Origin: Roseobacter sp.
GTDB taxonomy: Bacteria; Pseudomonadota; Alphaproteobacteria; Rhodobacterales; Rhodobacteraceae
Length of the DNA stretch: 12,622 nt
Assembly (NCBI GenBank): GCA_024636425.1
Contig: JAGXHB010000152.1
Span: 1 to 12,622, forward strand
Direction: 5' to 3'
The notes beneath the pieces were generated by a model that searched no databases, was not told where the DNA came from, and saw only the letters and a list, made by a program, of their open reading frames with translations. Positions 5,370-12,622 of the stretch are shown one piece after another. The translations under genes were made by a program, and so were the position numbers. Position 1 is the first letter of the stretch. Each line of letters begins with the position of its first letter.

Positions 5370-8084
5370 ATGCCTAAGAAAATGCTTATCGATGCCACCC
5401 ACGCTGAAGAAACGCGTGTCGTTGTGGTTGATGGAAACAAGGTCGAGGAATTTGACTTTGAATCCGAGAATAAACGCCAGCTAGCTGGCAACATCTACCT
5501 CGCCAAAGTCACGCGGGTAGAACCTTCCTTGCAGGCTGCATTTGTGGATTACGGTGGAAACCGTCACGGTTTCCTCGCGTTTTCGGAAATTCACCCCGAT
5601 TACTACCAGATCCCCGTCGCCGATCGCATCGCGTTGATGGAGGAAGAGCGTGCTTTTGCCGAAGCGCAGGCCGCCAAGGAAGACGACGACGAGCAGCCCA
5701 AGCGCCGTTCGCGGTCGCGCAGCCGTGCCAAGCCCAAGGCCGAAGACACTGTCAGCGATGACGCGACTGTGACCAAGGAAACGGGCAGCGATCAGATCGA
5801 GGGCATGGAAACCGTTGATCTTGATGACGAGGATGAAGGTTCCTCGCCGATGGAGCGTGTAGCGGAAACCCCGGTCGAAGAACCCGATGATGACGGCGAT
5901 GACGCATCCGATGACAACAACAAGGGTCAGGATGCCGCGTCCAAGGATGACAGCATTGAATCCGTGGCCGATGATGACGACCACGAAGACCTGCGCAGCG
6001 CGCGCAAGCCGCGGCCCAAGCGCTACAAGATTCAGGAAGTCGTCAAAGTGCGCCAGATCCTTCTGGTGCAAGTGGTCAAGGAAGAACGCGGCAACAAAGG
6101 CGCTGCACTGACGACGTATCTGTCGCTGGCCGGTCGCTACTGCGTCCTGATGCCCAACACCGCACGTGGCGGTGGTATCAGCCGCAAGATCACCAACGCC
6201 GCCGACCGCAAGAAGCTCAAAGAGATCGCTACCGAAATTCAGGTGCCAAAAGGGGCCGGTTTGATCGTACGCACTGCCGGCGCGCAGCGCACCAAGGCCG
6301 AGATCAAGCGCGACTATGAGTATCTTCAGCGCCTGTGGGAACAGATCCGCGAACTGACGCTGAAATCCATCGCCCCCGCCAAGATTTACGAGGAAGGCGA
6401 CCTGATCAAGCGGTCGATCCGCGATCTTTACAACCGTGACATTGACGAGGTGTTTGTTGAAGGCGAACGCGGCTACCGCATCGCCAAGGACTTCATGAAG
6501 ATGATCATGCCGTCCCATGCAAAGAACGTGAAGCTTTACGGCGAAACACTGCCGCTCTTCGCGCGCTATCAGGTCGAAAGCTATCTGTCGGGCATGTTCA
6601 ATCCGACCGTACAGCTGCCCTCCGGCGGTTATATCGTCATCGGTGTGACCGAAGCGCTGGTGGCCATCGACGTGAACTCCGGCCGTGCCACCAAGGAAGG
6701 GTCGATTGAGCAAACAGCGCTCAAGACCAACCTTGAGGCCGCTGCCGAAGTGGCGCGCCAGTTGCGGCTGCGCGATCTGGCCGGTCTGATTGTCATCGAC
6801 TTTATCGACATGGACGAGCGTCGCAACAACGCTTCCGTCGAAAAAATGATGAAGGACAAGCTGAAAACCGACCGTGCACGCATTCAGGTGGGCCGCATCT
6901 CCGGGTTTGGCCTGATGGAGATGTCACGCCAGCGTCTGCGCCCCGGTATGATCGAAGCGACGACCCAGCCGTGCCATGCTTGCCACGGTACCGGTCTGAT
7001 CCGCAGCGATGACAACCTTGCGCTGTCGATCCTGCGCCAGATCGAGGAAGAAGGCACGCGCAAGCGGTCGCGCGAAGTGCTGATCTGCGCACCCGTTGGC
7101 ATCGCCAACTTCCTGATGAACCAGAAGCGCGAACACATTGCGCATATCGAAGGCCGCTATGGCATGTCCGTGCGGATCGAAGGGGATCCTGCGCTTGTCA
7201 GCCCCGATTTCAGCATGGAGAAGTTCAAGACCGCCACGCGGGTCGTGACCCCGATTGAGCATGTCGTTTCGGTTGATACGTCGATCATGGACGAGATCGA
7301 CGATCTTGAGAACGACATCGATGTCGAGGATGAGGCAGACGACGTGGAAGAGGCACAGCCTTCGACCCGTGGAAACAACGCTGGCACGCCCGATAGTGAC
7401 GCTGACAGCGACAATGACAACGACAGTGACGGCAAGCCCAAACGGCGCCGTCGTCGGCGGCGGCGGAGCCGGGGTGGACGCTCCGGTAATGATGACAACG
7501 GGAACACCAACGATACTGGCGAGACTGACGACAAGTCATCCGACACGGCCAAGGACGAGGGTGCCAAGCCCGAAGCCGCTGAAGCATCCACCGACGCCGT
7601 AGCGGACGCCGAGACCGCGCCCGAAGAAAAGCCCAAGCGCACGCGCAGCCGGACCCGCAAGCCGAAGGTCGAGGCTGCAGCCGAAGCCGCACAGACCGAG
7701 GCGGACCCCAAAGCTGCCTCCGACGCGGCAGAGGAGCCTGCACCCAAGCCCAAGCGGACCCGCACGCGCAAACCCAAGGTTGTGGCCGAGGAGAAGCCCG
7801 CAGAGCCAGAGGCTCCGTCGGCTGAACCCGTCGCGGAAGCACCAAAGGCAGACGCACCGGTCGCTGCACCAGAGCCTGCGCCCGAGAAGGTTGAACATGT
7901 CGAACAGGCGGCGACGCCTGCTGAGGTGCAGGCAGATGAATCGCCTTCCGCGCCAGCCGAAGACGTGATCACCAAGGCACCCGAGCCTGAAACAGCGCCC
8001 GAGCCCGCCGAGGTTGCCGAAGCCCAGCCTGCGGAAAAACCAGCCAAGCCGAAACGGCGCGGCTGGTGGACCTTGGGAAGCTAA
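5370..8084 (+). CDS. rne: Ribonuclease E
   Basis: This 904-residue endoribonuclease cuts single-stranded AU-rich RNA in mRNA decay and rRNA/tRNA processing and scaffolds the degradosome. The S1 RNA-binding domain starts near 37 but is split by an acidic, low-complexity insert at about 100-215, resuming at IQEVVKVRQILLVQV. The catalytic core carries the magnesium-binding Asp434 (AIDVNSGRA) and Asp477 (VIDFIDMD), equivalent to E. coli Asp303 and Asp346. The zinc-link is Cys535/Cys538 (CHAC). The C-terminal third is disordered: an arginine run (691-699), two basic KPKRTR boxes (754-767 and 793-804), Ala/Pro/Glu-rich spacers, and a terminal KRRGWW (896-900). GWW binds PNPase in Caulobacter. The ATG at 5370 gives the usual N-terminus MPKKMLIDATHAEETR; no clear ribosome binding site precedes it, and 5382 is an alternative. 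The frame stays open upstream to 5160 but without family resemblance. Confidence 0.97.
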   Translation: MPKKMLIDATHAEETRVVVVDGNKVEEFDFESENKRQLAGNIYLAKVTRVEPSLQAAFVDYGGNRHGFLAFSEIHPDYYQIPVADRIALMEEERAFAEAQAAKEDDDEQPKRRSRSRSRAKPKAEDTVSDDATVTKETGSDQIEGMETVDLDDEDEGSSPMERVAETPVEEPDDDGDDASDDNNKGQDAASKDDSIESVADDDDHEDLRSARKPRPKRYKIQEVVKVRQILLVQVVKEERGNKGAALTTYLSLAGRYCVLMPNTARGGGISRKITNAADRKKLKEIATEIQVPKGAGLIVRTAGAQRTKAEIKRDYEYLQRLWEQIRELTLKSIAPAKIYEEGDLIKRSIRDLYNRDIDEVFVEGERGYRIAKDFMKMIMPSHAKNVKLYGETLPLFARYQVESYLSGMFNPTVQLPSGGYIVIGVTEALVAIDVNSGRATKEGSIEQTALKTNLEAAAEVARQLRLRDLAGLIVIDFIDMDERRNNASVEKMMKDKLKTDRARIQVGRISGFGLMEMSRQRLRPGMIEATTQPCHACHGTGLIRSDDNLALSILRQIEEEGTRKRSREVLICAPVGIANFLMNQKREHIAHIEGRYGMSVRIEGDPALVSPDFSMEKFKTATRVVTPIEHVVSVDTSIMDEIDDLENDIDVEDEADDVEEAQPSTRGNNAGTPDSDADSDNDNDSDGKPKRRRRRRRRSRGGRSGNDDNGNTNDTGETDDKSSDTAKDEGAKPEAAEASTDAVADAETAPEEKPKRTRSRTRKPKVEAAAEAAQTEADPKAASDAAEEPAPKPKRTRTRKPKVVAEEKPAEPEAPSAEPVAEAPKADAPVAAPEPAPEKVEHVEQAATPAEVQADESPSAPAEDVITKAPEPETAPEPAEVAEAQPAEKPAKPKRRGWWTLGS

Positions 8085-8103
8085 GGCACTCTGACATCAC
8101 AGC

Positions 8104-8134
8104 AAAAAGGCAGATCTCACGATCTGCCTTTTTT
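8104..8134. terminator. Bidirectional rho-independent terminator between rne and the TusA-like gene
   Basis: GGCAGATC (8109-8116) pairs perfectly with GATCTGCC (8121-8128) around a TCAC loop. A run of six T follows (8129-8134) and five A precede it (8104-8108), so it works as a terminator on both strands. It lies 20 bases after the rne stop and 11 bases after the stop of the convergent TusA-like gene. Confidence 0.93.
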
Positions 8135-8144
8135 GTGTCCGGTG

Positions 8145-8372
8145 TTATTTCTTGCGGATCACATAGATCTGCGGATCGTTGTTCAGATCGCTGCTGATCA
8201 GAGTATGTCCCGCTTCGGCGCAGAAATGGGGCATGTCGATGATCGCTGCCGGATCATCTGCGTGCACATGCAGCAGGTCGCCCGAGTGCAGCGCCTGCAA
8301 GCGTTTGCGTGCCTTGAGAACGGGCAGGGGGCACAGCAGGCCCGTCGCGTCGAGAGTGTGTTCAACTGTCAT
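8145..8372 (-). CDS. TusA-family sulfurtransferase-like protein
   Basis: This 75-residue cytosolic protein has the TusA/SirA fold pattern: a first strand ending in LDATGLLCPLPVLKARKRL with the CPxP motif and the sulfur-carrying Cys14, a loop of small residues and acidic DDPAA, then a second helix and strand. TusA proteins carry persulfide sulfur to tRNA thiolation, molybdenum cofactor or sulfur oxidation enzymes; which role applies here cannot be told. An AGGA ribosome binding site lies three bases before the ATG. The gene ends at the bidirectional terminator and is divergent from ccdA with a 103-base gap, suggesting shared regulation or a linked thiol/sulfur role. Only one extra cysteine (Cys51, in PHFCAEAGH) is present besides the active one. 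I am sure of the family but not of the specific partner. Confidence 0.9.
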   Translation of the reverse strand: MTVEHTLDATGLLCPLPVLKARKRLQALHSGDLLHVHADDPAAIIDMPHFCAEAGHTLISSDLNNDPQIYVIRKK

Positions 8373-8415
8373 GCGTCCTGAGATAGGTCAGATGTTTCAG
8401 CGCGTCCACAACCTT

Positions 8416-8449
8416 GTGACGCGGAGCCTTCCGACAGGGCGTGACGCGG
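8416..8449 (+). repeat. GTGACGCGG direct repeat in the tusA-ccdA divergent gap
   Basis: GTGACGCGG occurs at 8416-8424 and at 8441-8449, 25 bases apart start to start, in the 103-base gap between the divergent genes. It may be a repeated binding site for a regulator of one or both genes. In GC-rich DNA a chance nine-base repeat is possible. I see no good promoter boxes in the gap. Confidence 0.3.
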
Positions 8450-8475
8450 CCCACAAAGCGCAGTAAGGGTGGATC

Positions 8476-9228
8476 ATGTTTGGAATTGACCTTATTGACG
8501 CGGGGCTTTTGCCCGCCATCCTGATCGCGCTGACGGCGGGTGTCATCAGTTTCCTCAGCCCGTGCGTTCTGCCCATTGTGCCGCCGTATCTGGCCTATAT
8601 GAGCGGTGTGACTCTGAACGATATGTCCAGCGTCAGCGCGGCGCGGCGCAAGGCTGTTGTGGCGGCGCTGTTCTTCGTGATGGGGCTGAGCACGGTCTTT
8701 TTGATCCTCGGGTTCACAGCATCGGCATTCGGGGCTTTTTTCCTTCAAAATCAAGTTCTTTTCGCGCGTCTTTCAGGGATCGTCGTGATTGTTTTCGGGC
8801 TGCATTTCCTCGGCATTTTCCGTATTCCGTTTCTGGATCAGGAAGCCCGGCTTGATGCCGGTGACAAGGGCGGATCTTCCTTTGGGGCGTATGTTCTGGG
8901 CCTCGCCTTTGCGTTTGGCTGGACCCCCTGCATCGGCCCGCAGCTTGGTGCGATCCTGTCGCTTGCAGCATCCGAGGCATCCGTGGCACGCGGCACACTT
9001 CTTTTGGGGATCTACGCGGCGGGTCTTGGTATTCCGTTCCTGCTGGCTGCGATGTTCATCACCCGTGCCACATTGCTGATGAACCGGATCAAACCTTATA
9101 TGAAGCTGATCGAAAGGTTCATGGGAGTCCTGCTGATCTTAGTCGGTCTGGCCCTGTTGACGGGAGCGTTCACGGCATTGTCCTTCTGGCTCCTGGAGAC
9201 CTTTCCCGCACTCGGAGCGTTGGGCTGA
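8476..9228 (+). CDS. ccdA: CcdA/DsbD-family transmembrane thiol-disulfide reductant carrier (cytochrome c biogenesis)
   Basis: This 250-residue integral membrane protein belongs to the CcdA/DsbD beta-domain family, which passes electrons from cytosolic thioredoxin to periplasmic thiol-redox partners such as CcmG for cytochrome c maturation. Six hydrophobic segments are visible, roughly at 10-35, 58-82, 93-117, 137-162, 172-195 and 213-240. The two redox cysteines lie in the paired motifs SPCVLP (Cys30) and TPCIGP (Cys152), the family hallmark, one in each three-helix half. There is no periplasmic thioredoxin domain, so this is the short CcdA form and not full DsbD. A purine-rich AAGGGTGG (8465-8472) precedes the ATG. 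Other cytochrome c maturation genes are not nearby. Its divergent neighbour is a TusA-like gene. Confidence 0.93.
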   Translation: MFGIDLIDAGLLPAILIALTAGVISFLSPCVLPIVPPYLAYMSGVTLNDMSSVSAARRKAVVAALFFVMGLSTVFLILGFTASAFGAFFLQNQVLFARLSGIVVIVFGLHFLGIFRIPFLDQEARLDAGDKGGSSFGAYVLGLAFAFGWTPCIGPQLGAILSLAASEASVARGTLLLGIYAAGLGIPFLLAAMFITRATLLMNRIKPYMKLIERFMGVLLILVGLALLTGAFTALSFWLLETFPALGALG

Positions 9229-9293
9229 TTTTGGGCGGCTAACGCCTTACTATTGCCAAAAAATCTGTCTAATCTTGTGCGAAATGCAGGTGG

Positions 9294-10523
9294 ATGATGG
9301 CAGACAATTCGGACCAGACAGTCAAGACGCGGCGGGTGTTCTATATCCCGGGCTATGACCCCATCCACCCGCGCCGCTACCGCGAGCTTTACCGAAAGGA
9401 AGGGCAGGCGCAGGCGGAAATTTCCGGCTATGATCTGACGCTGAAGCCCAAGCAAACCAAAGGCAATTACGGTTGGTCCGTCGCCGCGCGGATCAATGGT
9501 TGCGATGTCGAGGCCAAGGTGGAGGTGCTGGTCTGGTCCGATATTGTGCGCATCTCGATGAGCAATTCGATCGCCGCGACCTATCGCCAACTGCTGCAAA
9601 CGGCGTGGGTCTATATCGGATCGGGTGCGCTTTGGCGGTTGATGCAGTTGCGCAAAGGGCCGGTGATCGCAGCGCTTTATCCCGTTGGCATGCTACTGGC
9701 GCAACTTTTGATCGCAATCCTCTTGGGCAAGCTCTTTTTCGAGGGTGTTACGTTTTTTGGCGGGCCCGGCTGGTTCAGGGGCCTCGCGGCGGCGGCAGGC
9801 GTCTTTGTCGCTTGGCGCGTCGTCACGTGGTTCAAGGCAAAAGACGGGAAGTTCTTTGCCTATTATCTGATGCATGATTACGCTTTCGGGGCGGCGACCC
9901 GCGGGGCCAATACGCCCGCGCTTGAAAACCGCATGGCCGAATTTGGAGAGACGATTGCCGGTGCACTTCAGTCCGACGTGGACGAGGTTCTGGTCGTCGG
10001 CCATTCCTCTGGGGCGCATCTGGGGGTGTCTATCCTGGCCGATGTGGTCCGGGCAGGGCTGGTCCCTCAAGACGGGCCGCGCCTGGGGTTTCTGACGCTG
10101 GGACAGGTGGTGCCGATGGTGTCTTTCCTGCGCGACGCGCACCGGTTGCGCGCTGATCTGCGATACCTGTCCCAACGCGATGAACTGACATGGATCGACG
10201 TGACCGCACCCGGCGACGGTTGCGCCTTTGCGCTCTGCGATCCGGTCGCCGTGTCAGGTGTCGCCCCCGAAGGCAAAAAGTGGCCGTTGGTGTTTTCCGC
10301 AGCCTTCACCCAATCGCTGAGCCCGGCGCGGTGGAAGGCGTTGCGGTGGCGCTTTTTCCGGCTGCATTTCCAGTATCTCTGCGCGTTCGATGCGCCCAAG
10401 GATTACGACTATTTCCAGATCACAGCAGGTCCGCTCAGTTTGGCGCAACGCTATGCGGGCCGGCCCGCCTCGAAGTCTCGCATCGTGAAGCCGGTGAACA
10501 AATTTACCTCGACCGCCCGATGA
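9294..10523 (+). CDS. Membrane-anchored alpha/beta-hydrolase-like protein of unknown function
   Basis: This 409-residue protein has no function I recognise. It begins with RRVFYIPGYDP, like the first strand and oxyanion region of a lipase fold. Two hydrophobic segments (about 124-148 and 160-180) then form a likely membrane hairpin. The second half has the nucleophile elbow VVGHSSGAH (Ser238 in G-x-S-x-G), followed by LCDPVAV (Asp316) and a later RLHFQYL (His358) that could complete a Ser-Asp-His triad. The triad assignment is inference. A serine hydrolase acting on a lipid or other hydrophobic substrate at the membrane is the simplest reading. AGGTGG abuts the first ATG, so the second ATG at 9297 may be the true start. 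The stop overlaps the start of the P450 gene by four bases (ATGA), so the two are surely co-transcribed. Confidence 0.8.
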   Translation: MMADNSDQTVKTRRVFYIPGYDPIHPRRYRELYRKEGQAQAEISGYDLTLKPKQTKGNYGWSVAARINGCDVEAKVEVLVWSDIVRISMSNSIAATYRQLLQTAWVYIGSGALWRLMQLRKGPVIAALYPVGMLLAQLLIAILLGKLFFEGVTFFGGPGWFRGLAAAAGVFVAWRVVTWFKAKDGKFFAYYLMHDYAFGAATRGANTPALENRMAEFGETIAGALQSDVDEVLVVGHSSGAHLGVSILADVVRAGLVPQDGPRLGFLTLGQVVPMVSFLRDAHRLRADLRYLSQRDELTWIDVTAPGDGCAFALCDPVAVSGVAPEGKKWPLVFSAAFTQSLSPARWKALRWRFFRLHFQYLCAFDAPKDYDYFQITAGPLSLAQRYAGRPASKSRIVKPVNKFTSTAR

Positions 10524-11875
10524 CGCAGGTGCCCCCCAAACCCGAAAGCCGACCCGACAAGGTGTCGCTGTGGCGGTATGCGCGTCTGTTCCGGCAGGAT
10601 ATTCTGTCTGCCCAGCCCGCGCGGCTTTATCGGGCGTGGATGGCGGAATTCAAAACGCCTTTCTTTCGTAGCTATCTGATCAATCAGCCCGATCTGATCA
10701 AAACGGTTCTGAAGGAACGGCCCGATGATTTTCCCAAGTCTGACCGTATCGGCGAAGGTCTGCGGCCCTTGTTGGGAAACTCGGTGTTTCTGACCAATGG
10801 CGACACCTGGAAACGCCAGCGCCGCATCATCGACCCTGCCTTCGAGGGGGGGCGTCTGCGCGATACCTTTCCCGCGATGTGGGACGCGGCAGAGGCTGCG
10901 GTTGCGCGGCTGGCCGCCCATCAGGGACGCGAGATCGAGATTGAGGCGGAGACGAGCCATGCCGCCGCCGATGTGATCTTTCGCACGCTGTTTTCCATTC
11001 CCATCGACCACCATATCGCGCGGGAGGTTTTTGCCGAGTTCAAGACCTACCAGCGCAGTCAGCCGATCCTCAACATCGCCGCGTTCATCCCTTTGCCACG
11101 TTGGTTGCCGCGCCTTTTCCGTCGTGACACGCGCCGCAGTGCCGGCAAGATCCGCCATCTGATCACCACCCTGACCGAAGCGCGCATGGCCGAGATCAAG
11201 GCAGGCACCGCACCCGCTGACCTTGCCACCAAGATCATGACGACCGCCGACCCCGTGGATGGTGCACGCTTTACCACCGAAGAAATGGTCGATCAGGTTG
11301 CGATCTTTTTCCTCGCGGGTCATGAGACCAGTGCGTCGGCCCTTGCGTGGACGCTGTATCTTGTGGCGACACATCCAGACTGGCAGGACCGTCTGGCCGC
11401 CGAGGCGCTAGCGATTGAGACCTGTGATTTTTCCGTGATGTCCAAGCTGCGCCTTTCAAGGGACGTCTTCCGCGAGGCGCTGCGGCTTTATCCGCCGGTC
11501 CCCATGATGGTCCGGCAGTCGTCGTGCCCCGAGACGTTTCGCGACCGAGACATCAAACCCGGCGCGCAACTGGTGATCAGCCCGTGGCATCTGCACCGTC
11601 AAACGCGGCTTTGGGACAATCCCGACGGCTTTGATCCGGGCCGCTGGCACAGTGAAAACGGTCAGCACTGCAGCCGTGATGCCTATTTGCCGTTCAGCGC
11701 GGGCGCGCGGGTCTGTCCGGGCGCGGGATTTGCGATGGTCGAAGGACCGTTGATCCTGTCCCGCATCCTGCGTGATTTCCGCGTGGAACCCGTCGCCGGC
11801 AAGGTGCCAGTTCCCGTGGCACATCTGACCGTCAGGTCCAAAGATGGCATCTGGCTCCGCCTTGTCCGACGCTAA
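10520..11875 (+). CDS. Cytochrome P450
   Basis: This 451-residue heme-thiolate monooxygenase is complete. The C-helix WKRQRR (97-102) is present, as is the I-helix oxygen-activation motif AGHET (266-270). The K-helix ExxR is Glu319-Arg322 in REALRLYPP. The heme-binding loop PFSAGARVCPG carries the axial ligand Cys399 and matches FxxGxRxCxG. There is no N-terminal membrane anchor, so it is likely cytosolic and needs a separate ferredoxin or similar donor, none of which is in the window. The general style resembles bacterial P450s related to the CYP4/CYP102 type that act on fatty chains, but the substrate is unknown. The ATG at 10520 overlaps the upstream hydrolase stop; frame upstream of it belongs to the hydrolase gene. 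Coupling with a membrane hydrolase suggests a lipid-like substrate (inference). Confidence 0.95.
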   Translation: MTQVPPKPESRPDKVSLWRYARLFRQDILSAQPARLYRAWMAEFKTPFFRSYLINQPDLIKTVLKERPDDFPKSDRIGEGLRPLLGNSVFLTNGDTWKRQRRIIDPAFEGGRLRDTFPAMWDAAEAAVARLAAHQGREIEIEAETSHAAADVIFRTLFSIPIDHHIAREVFAEFKTYQRSQPILNIAAFIPLPRWLPRLFRRDTRRSAGKIRHLITTLTEARMAEIKAGTAPADLATKIMTTADPVDGARFTTEEMVDQVAIFFLAGHETSASALAWTLYLVATHPDWQDRLAAEALAIETCDFSVMSKLRLSRDVFREALRLYPPVPMMVRQSSCPETFRDRDIKPGAQLVISPWHLHRQTRLWDNPDGFDPGRWHSENGQHCSRDAYLPFSAGARVCPGAGFAMVEGPLILSRILRDFRVEPVAGKVPVPVAHLTVRSKDGIWLRLVRR

Positions 11876-11880
11876 CGATA

Positions 11881-11900
11881 TATCATCGGGCGCGATGATG
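11881..11900. repeat. Stem-loop between the P450 and aldolase genes
   Basis: ATCATCG (11882-11888) and CGATGAT (11893-11899) form a perfect seven-base-pair stem around a GGCG loop. An additional U-G pair is possible at the base. No T-tract follows, so it is not a standard terminator. It starts five bases after the P450 stop and could stabilise the mRNA end, weaken read-through, or be an operator for the aldolase gene. Confidence 0.5.
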
Positions 11901-11938
11901 CGGTAGACGGGGGCGAAACGGAATCAACAAAGGCCTGC

Positions 11939-12619
11939 ATGACCATGACCACGACAGACGCACAACGCACACAGATGAAAGACGGCAACGGGTTTGTGGC
12001 GGCCTTGGATCAATCCGGCGGATCTACCCCCAAGGCGCTGAGCCTTTATGGCGTCGAGCCTTCCGATTATTCGGGTGATGCGGAGATGTTTCAGGCAATG
12101 CACGACATGCGGGCGCGCATCATTCTCGCTGATGATTTCACCAGCGACAAGGTGCTTGGCGCGATCCTCTTTGAACGCACGATGGACGACACGATCAAGG
12201 GCAAGCCCGTTGCGGAACTGCTGTGGGAGGATCGTGGCGTCGTGCCGTTTCTGAAGATCGACAAAGGCCTGGCGGATGAGGCAAACGGTGTGCAGCTTCT
12301 CAAGCCGATGCCGGATCTGGATGATCTGCTGAAGCGGGCCAAAGCGGCCGGCATATTCGGAACCAAGGAGCGGTCCGTCATTCAATCGGCCAACGCCTAT
12401 GGCATCCGCGAAGTCGTCGCTCAGCAGTTTGAAGTGGCACGCGCAGTCTGTGCGGCAGGTCTTGTCCCGATCATCGAACCCGAGGTGAACATCCACTCCG
12501 ACAGCAAGGCAGAATGCGAGGATATTCTGAAATCCGAGATGAAGAACCATCTTGGCCTACTTGAGGCGGACCACCTTGTCATGCTGAAACTGACGAGCCC
12601 GGAAAAGGGAGGTCACTAA
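11939..12619 (+). pseudogene. fda: Class I fructose-bisphosphate aldolase, frame ends early
   Basis: The frame encodes 226 residues very similar to the bacterial class I aldolase known from Staphylococcus (about 296 residues), which cleaves fructose 1,6-bisphosphate to DHAP and glyceraldehyde 3-phosphate. Recognisable parts are GFVAALDQSGGSTPKAL, HDMRARI, GVVPFLKIDKGLA and GLVPIIEPEVN. By spacing, Glu180 is the proton acceptor and Lys217 in VMLKLT the Schiff-base lysine; both are present. The frame then ends at EKGGH followed by TAA, where the family continues with a tyrosine and about 70 more residues including RVVALSGGYSR. A TAC-to-TAA change would explain it. The expected isoleucine in KLTIP is also serine here. 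Only three bases follow, so a sequencing error at a contig end is possible. AAAGG (11929-11933), five bases before the ATG, is the ribosome binding site. Confidence 0.8.
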
Positions 12620-12622
12620 GAC

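Noticed and set aside
5481..6713. 410-codon open frame antisense to rne
   Set aside because: It is the complement of a GC-rich gene with strong codon bias; the translation has no recognisable domain or ribosome binding site, and rne on the other strand is certain.
7629..7781. KPKRTR repeats in rne as a DNA repeat element
   Set aside because: The similarity is at protein level within a low-complexity tail, not a mobile or intergenic repeat.
7157..8047. 296-codon Ser/Ala-rich frame antisense to the rne tail
   Set aside because: The low-complexity Ser/Ala/Gly composition is what the reverse reading of the Ala/Pro/Glu-rich tail gives; not an independent gene.
9247..9275. Promoter boxes TTACTA and TAATCT before the hydrolase gene
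   Set aside because: The spacing is 17 bases but each box matches only three of six consensus positions, too weak to list.
10190..10519. Extended N-terminus for the P450
   Set aside because: The upstream frame lies inside the hydrolase gene and its translation is arginine-rich shadow sequence without P450 similarity.
10451..11374. 307-codon frame antisense to the P450 gene
   Set aside because: It lies opposite a complete P450 with all motifs and shows no protein family features of its own.

Overview
The window looks like a chromosomal segment from an alphaproteobacterium of the Rhodobacteraceae (Roseobacter group). This rests on gene content and protein style rather than on a marker gene: a purC-purS-purQ run, DctB/DctD-type regulators, a long acidic/basic RNase E ending in the alphaproteobacterial GWW motif, a TusA-CcdA pair, and GC-rich codon use. 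I see no tRNA, rRNA, CRISPR array, insertion sequence or phage gene. Twelve protein-coding genes are supported.

Region 1 (2-1365, +) is purine biosynthesis: the 3' half of purC, then purS and purQ, which overlap by one base. Region 2 (1402-4500, +) is a two-component system, a DctB-like membrane histidine kinase and a DctD-like NtrC-family response regulator. A promoter is predicted so close to dctB that its mRNA may be leaderless. The regulator lacks the sigma-54-contacting GAFTGA loop and has an altered Walker B motif, so it probably does not work as a classical sigma-54 activator.

Region 3 (4513-4803, -) is a small predicted lipoprotein, convergent with dctD. Region 4 (4804-5369) is a 566-base non-coding stretch. 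It holds the lipoprotein leader with a hairpin, two outward-facing TTGACA boxes, several inverted and direct repeats, and the likely long leader of rne. Region 5 (5370-8084, +) is rne, ending at a strong bidirectional terminator shared with the convergent TusA-like gene (8145-8372, -). That gene is divergent from ccdA (8476-9228, +); both concern thiol/sulfur chemistry.

Region 6 (9294-11875, +) is a membrane-anchored alpha/beta-hydrolase-like protein of unknown function whose stop codon overlaps the start of a cytochrome P450 gene by 4 bases. The two are probably made together and act in one unknown pathway. Region 7 (11939-12619, +) is a class I fructose-bisphosphate aldolase whose reading frame stops about 70 residues early, three bases before the window ends. 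It is a pseudogene, a sequencing error at an end, or a truncated protein.

Most of the window is ordinary core genome. The observations most worth following are the DctD without GAFTGA, the hydrolase-P450 pair, the predicted leaderless dctB start and the early stop in the aldolase. I found no clear evidence of a wholly new system.
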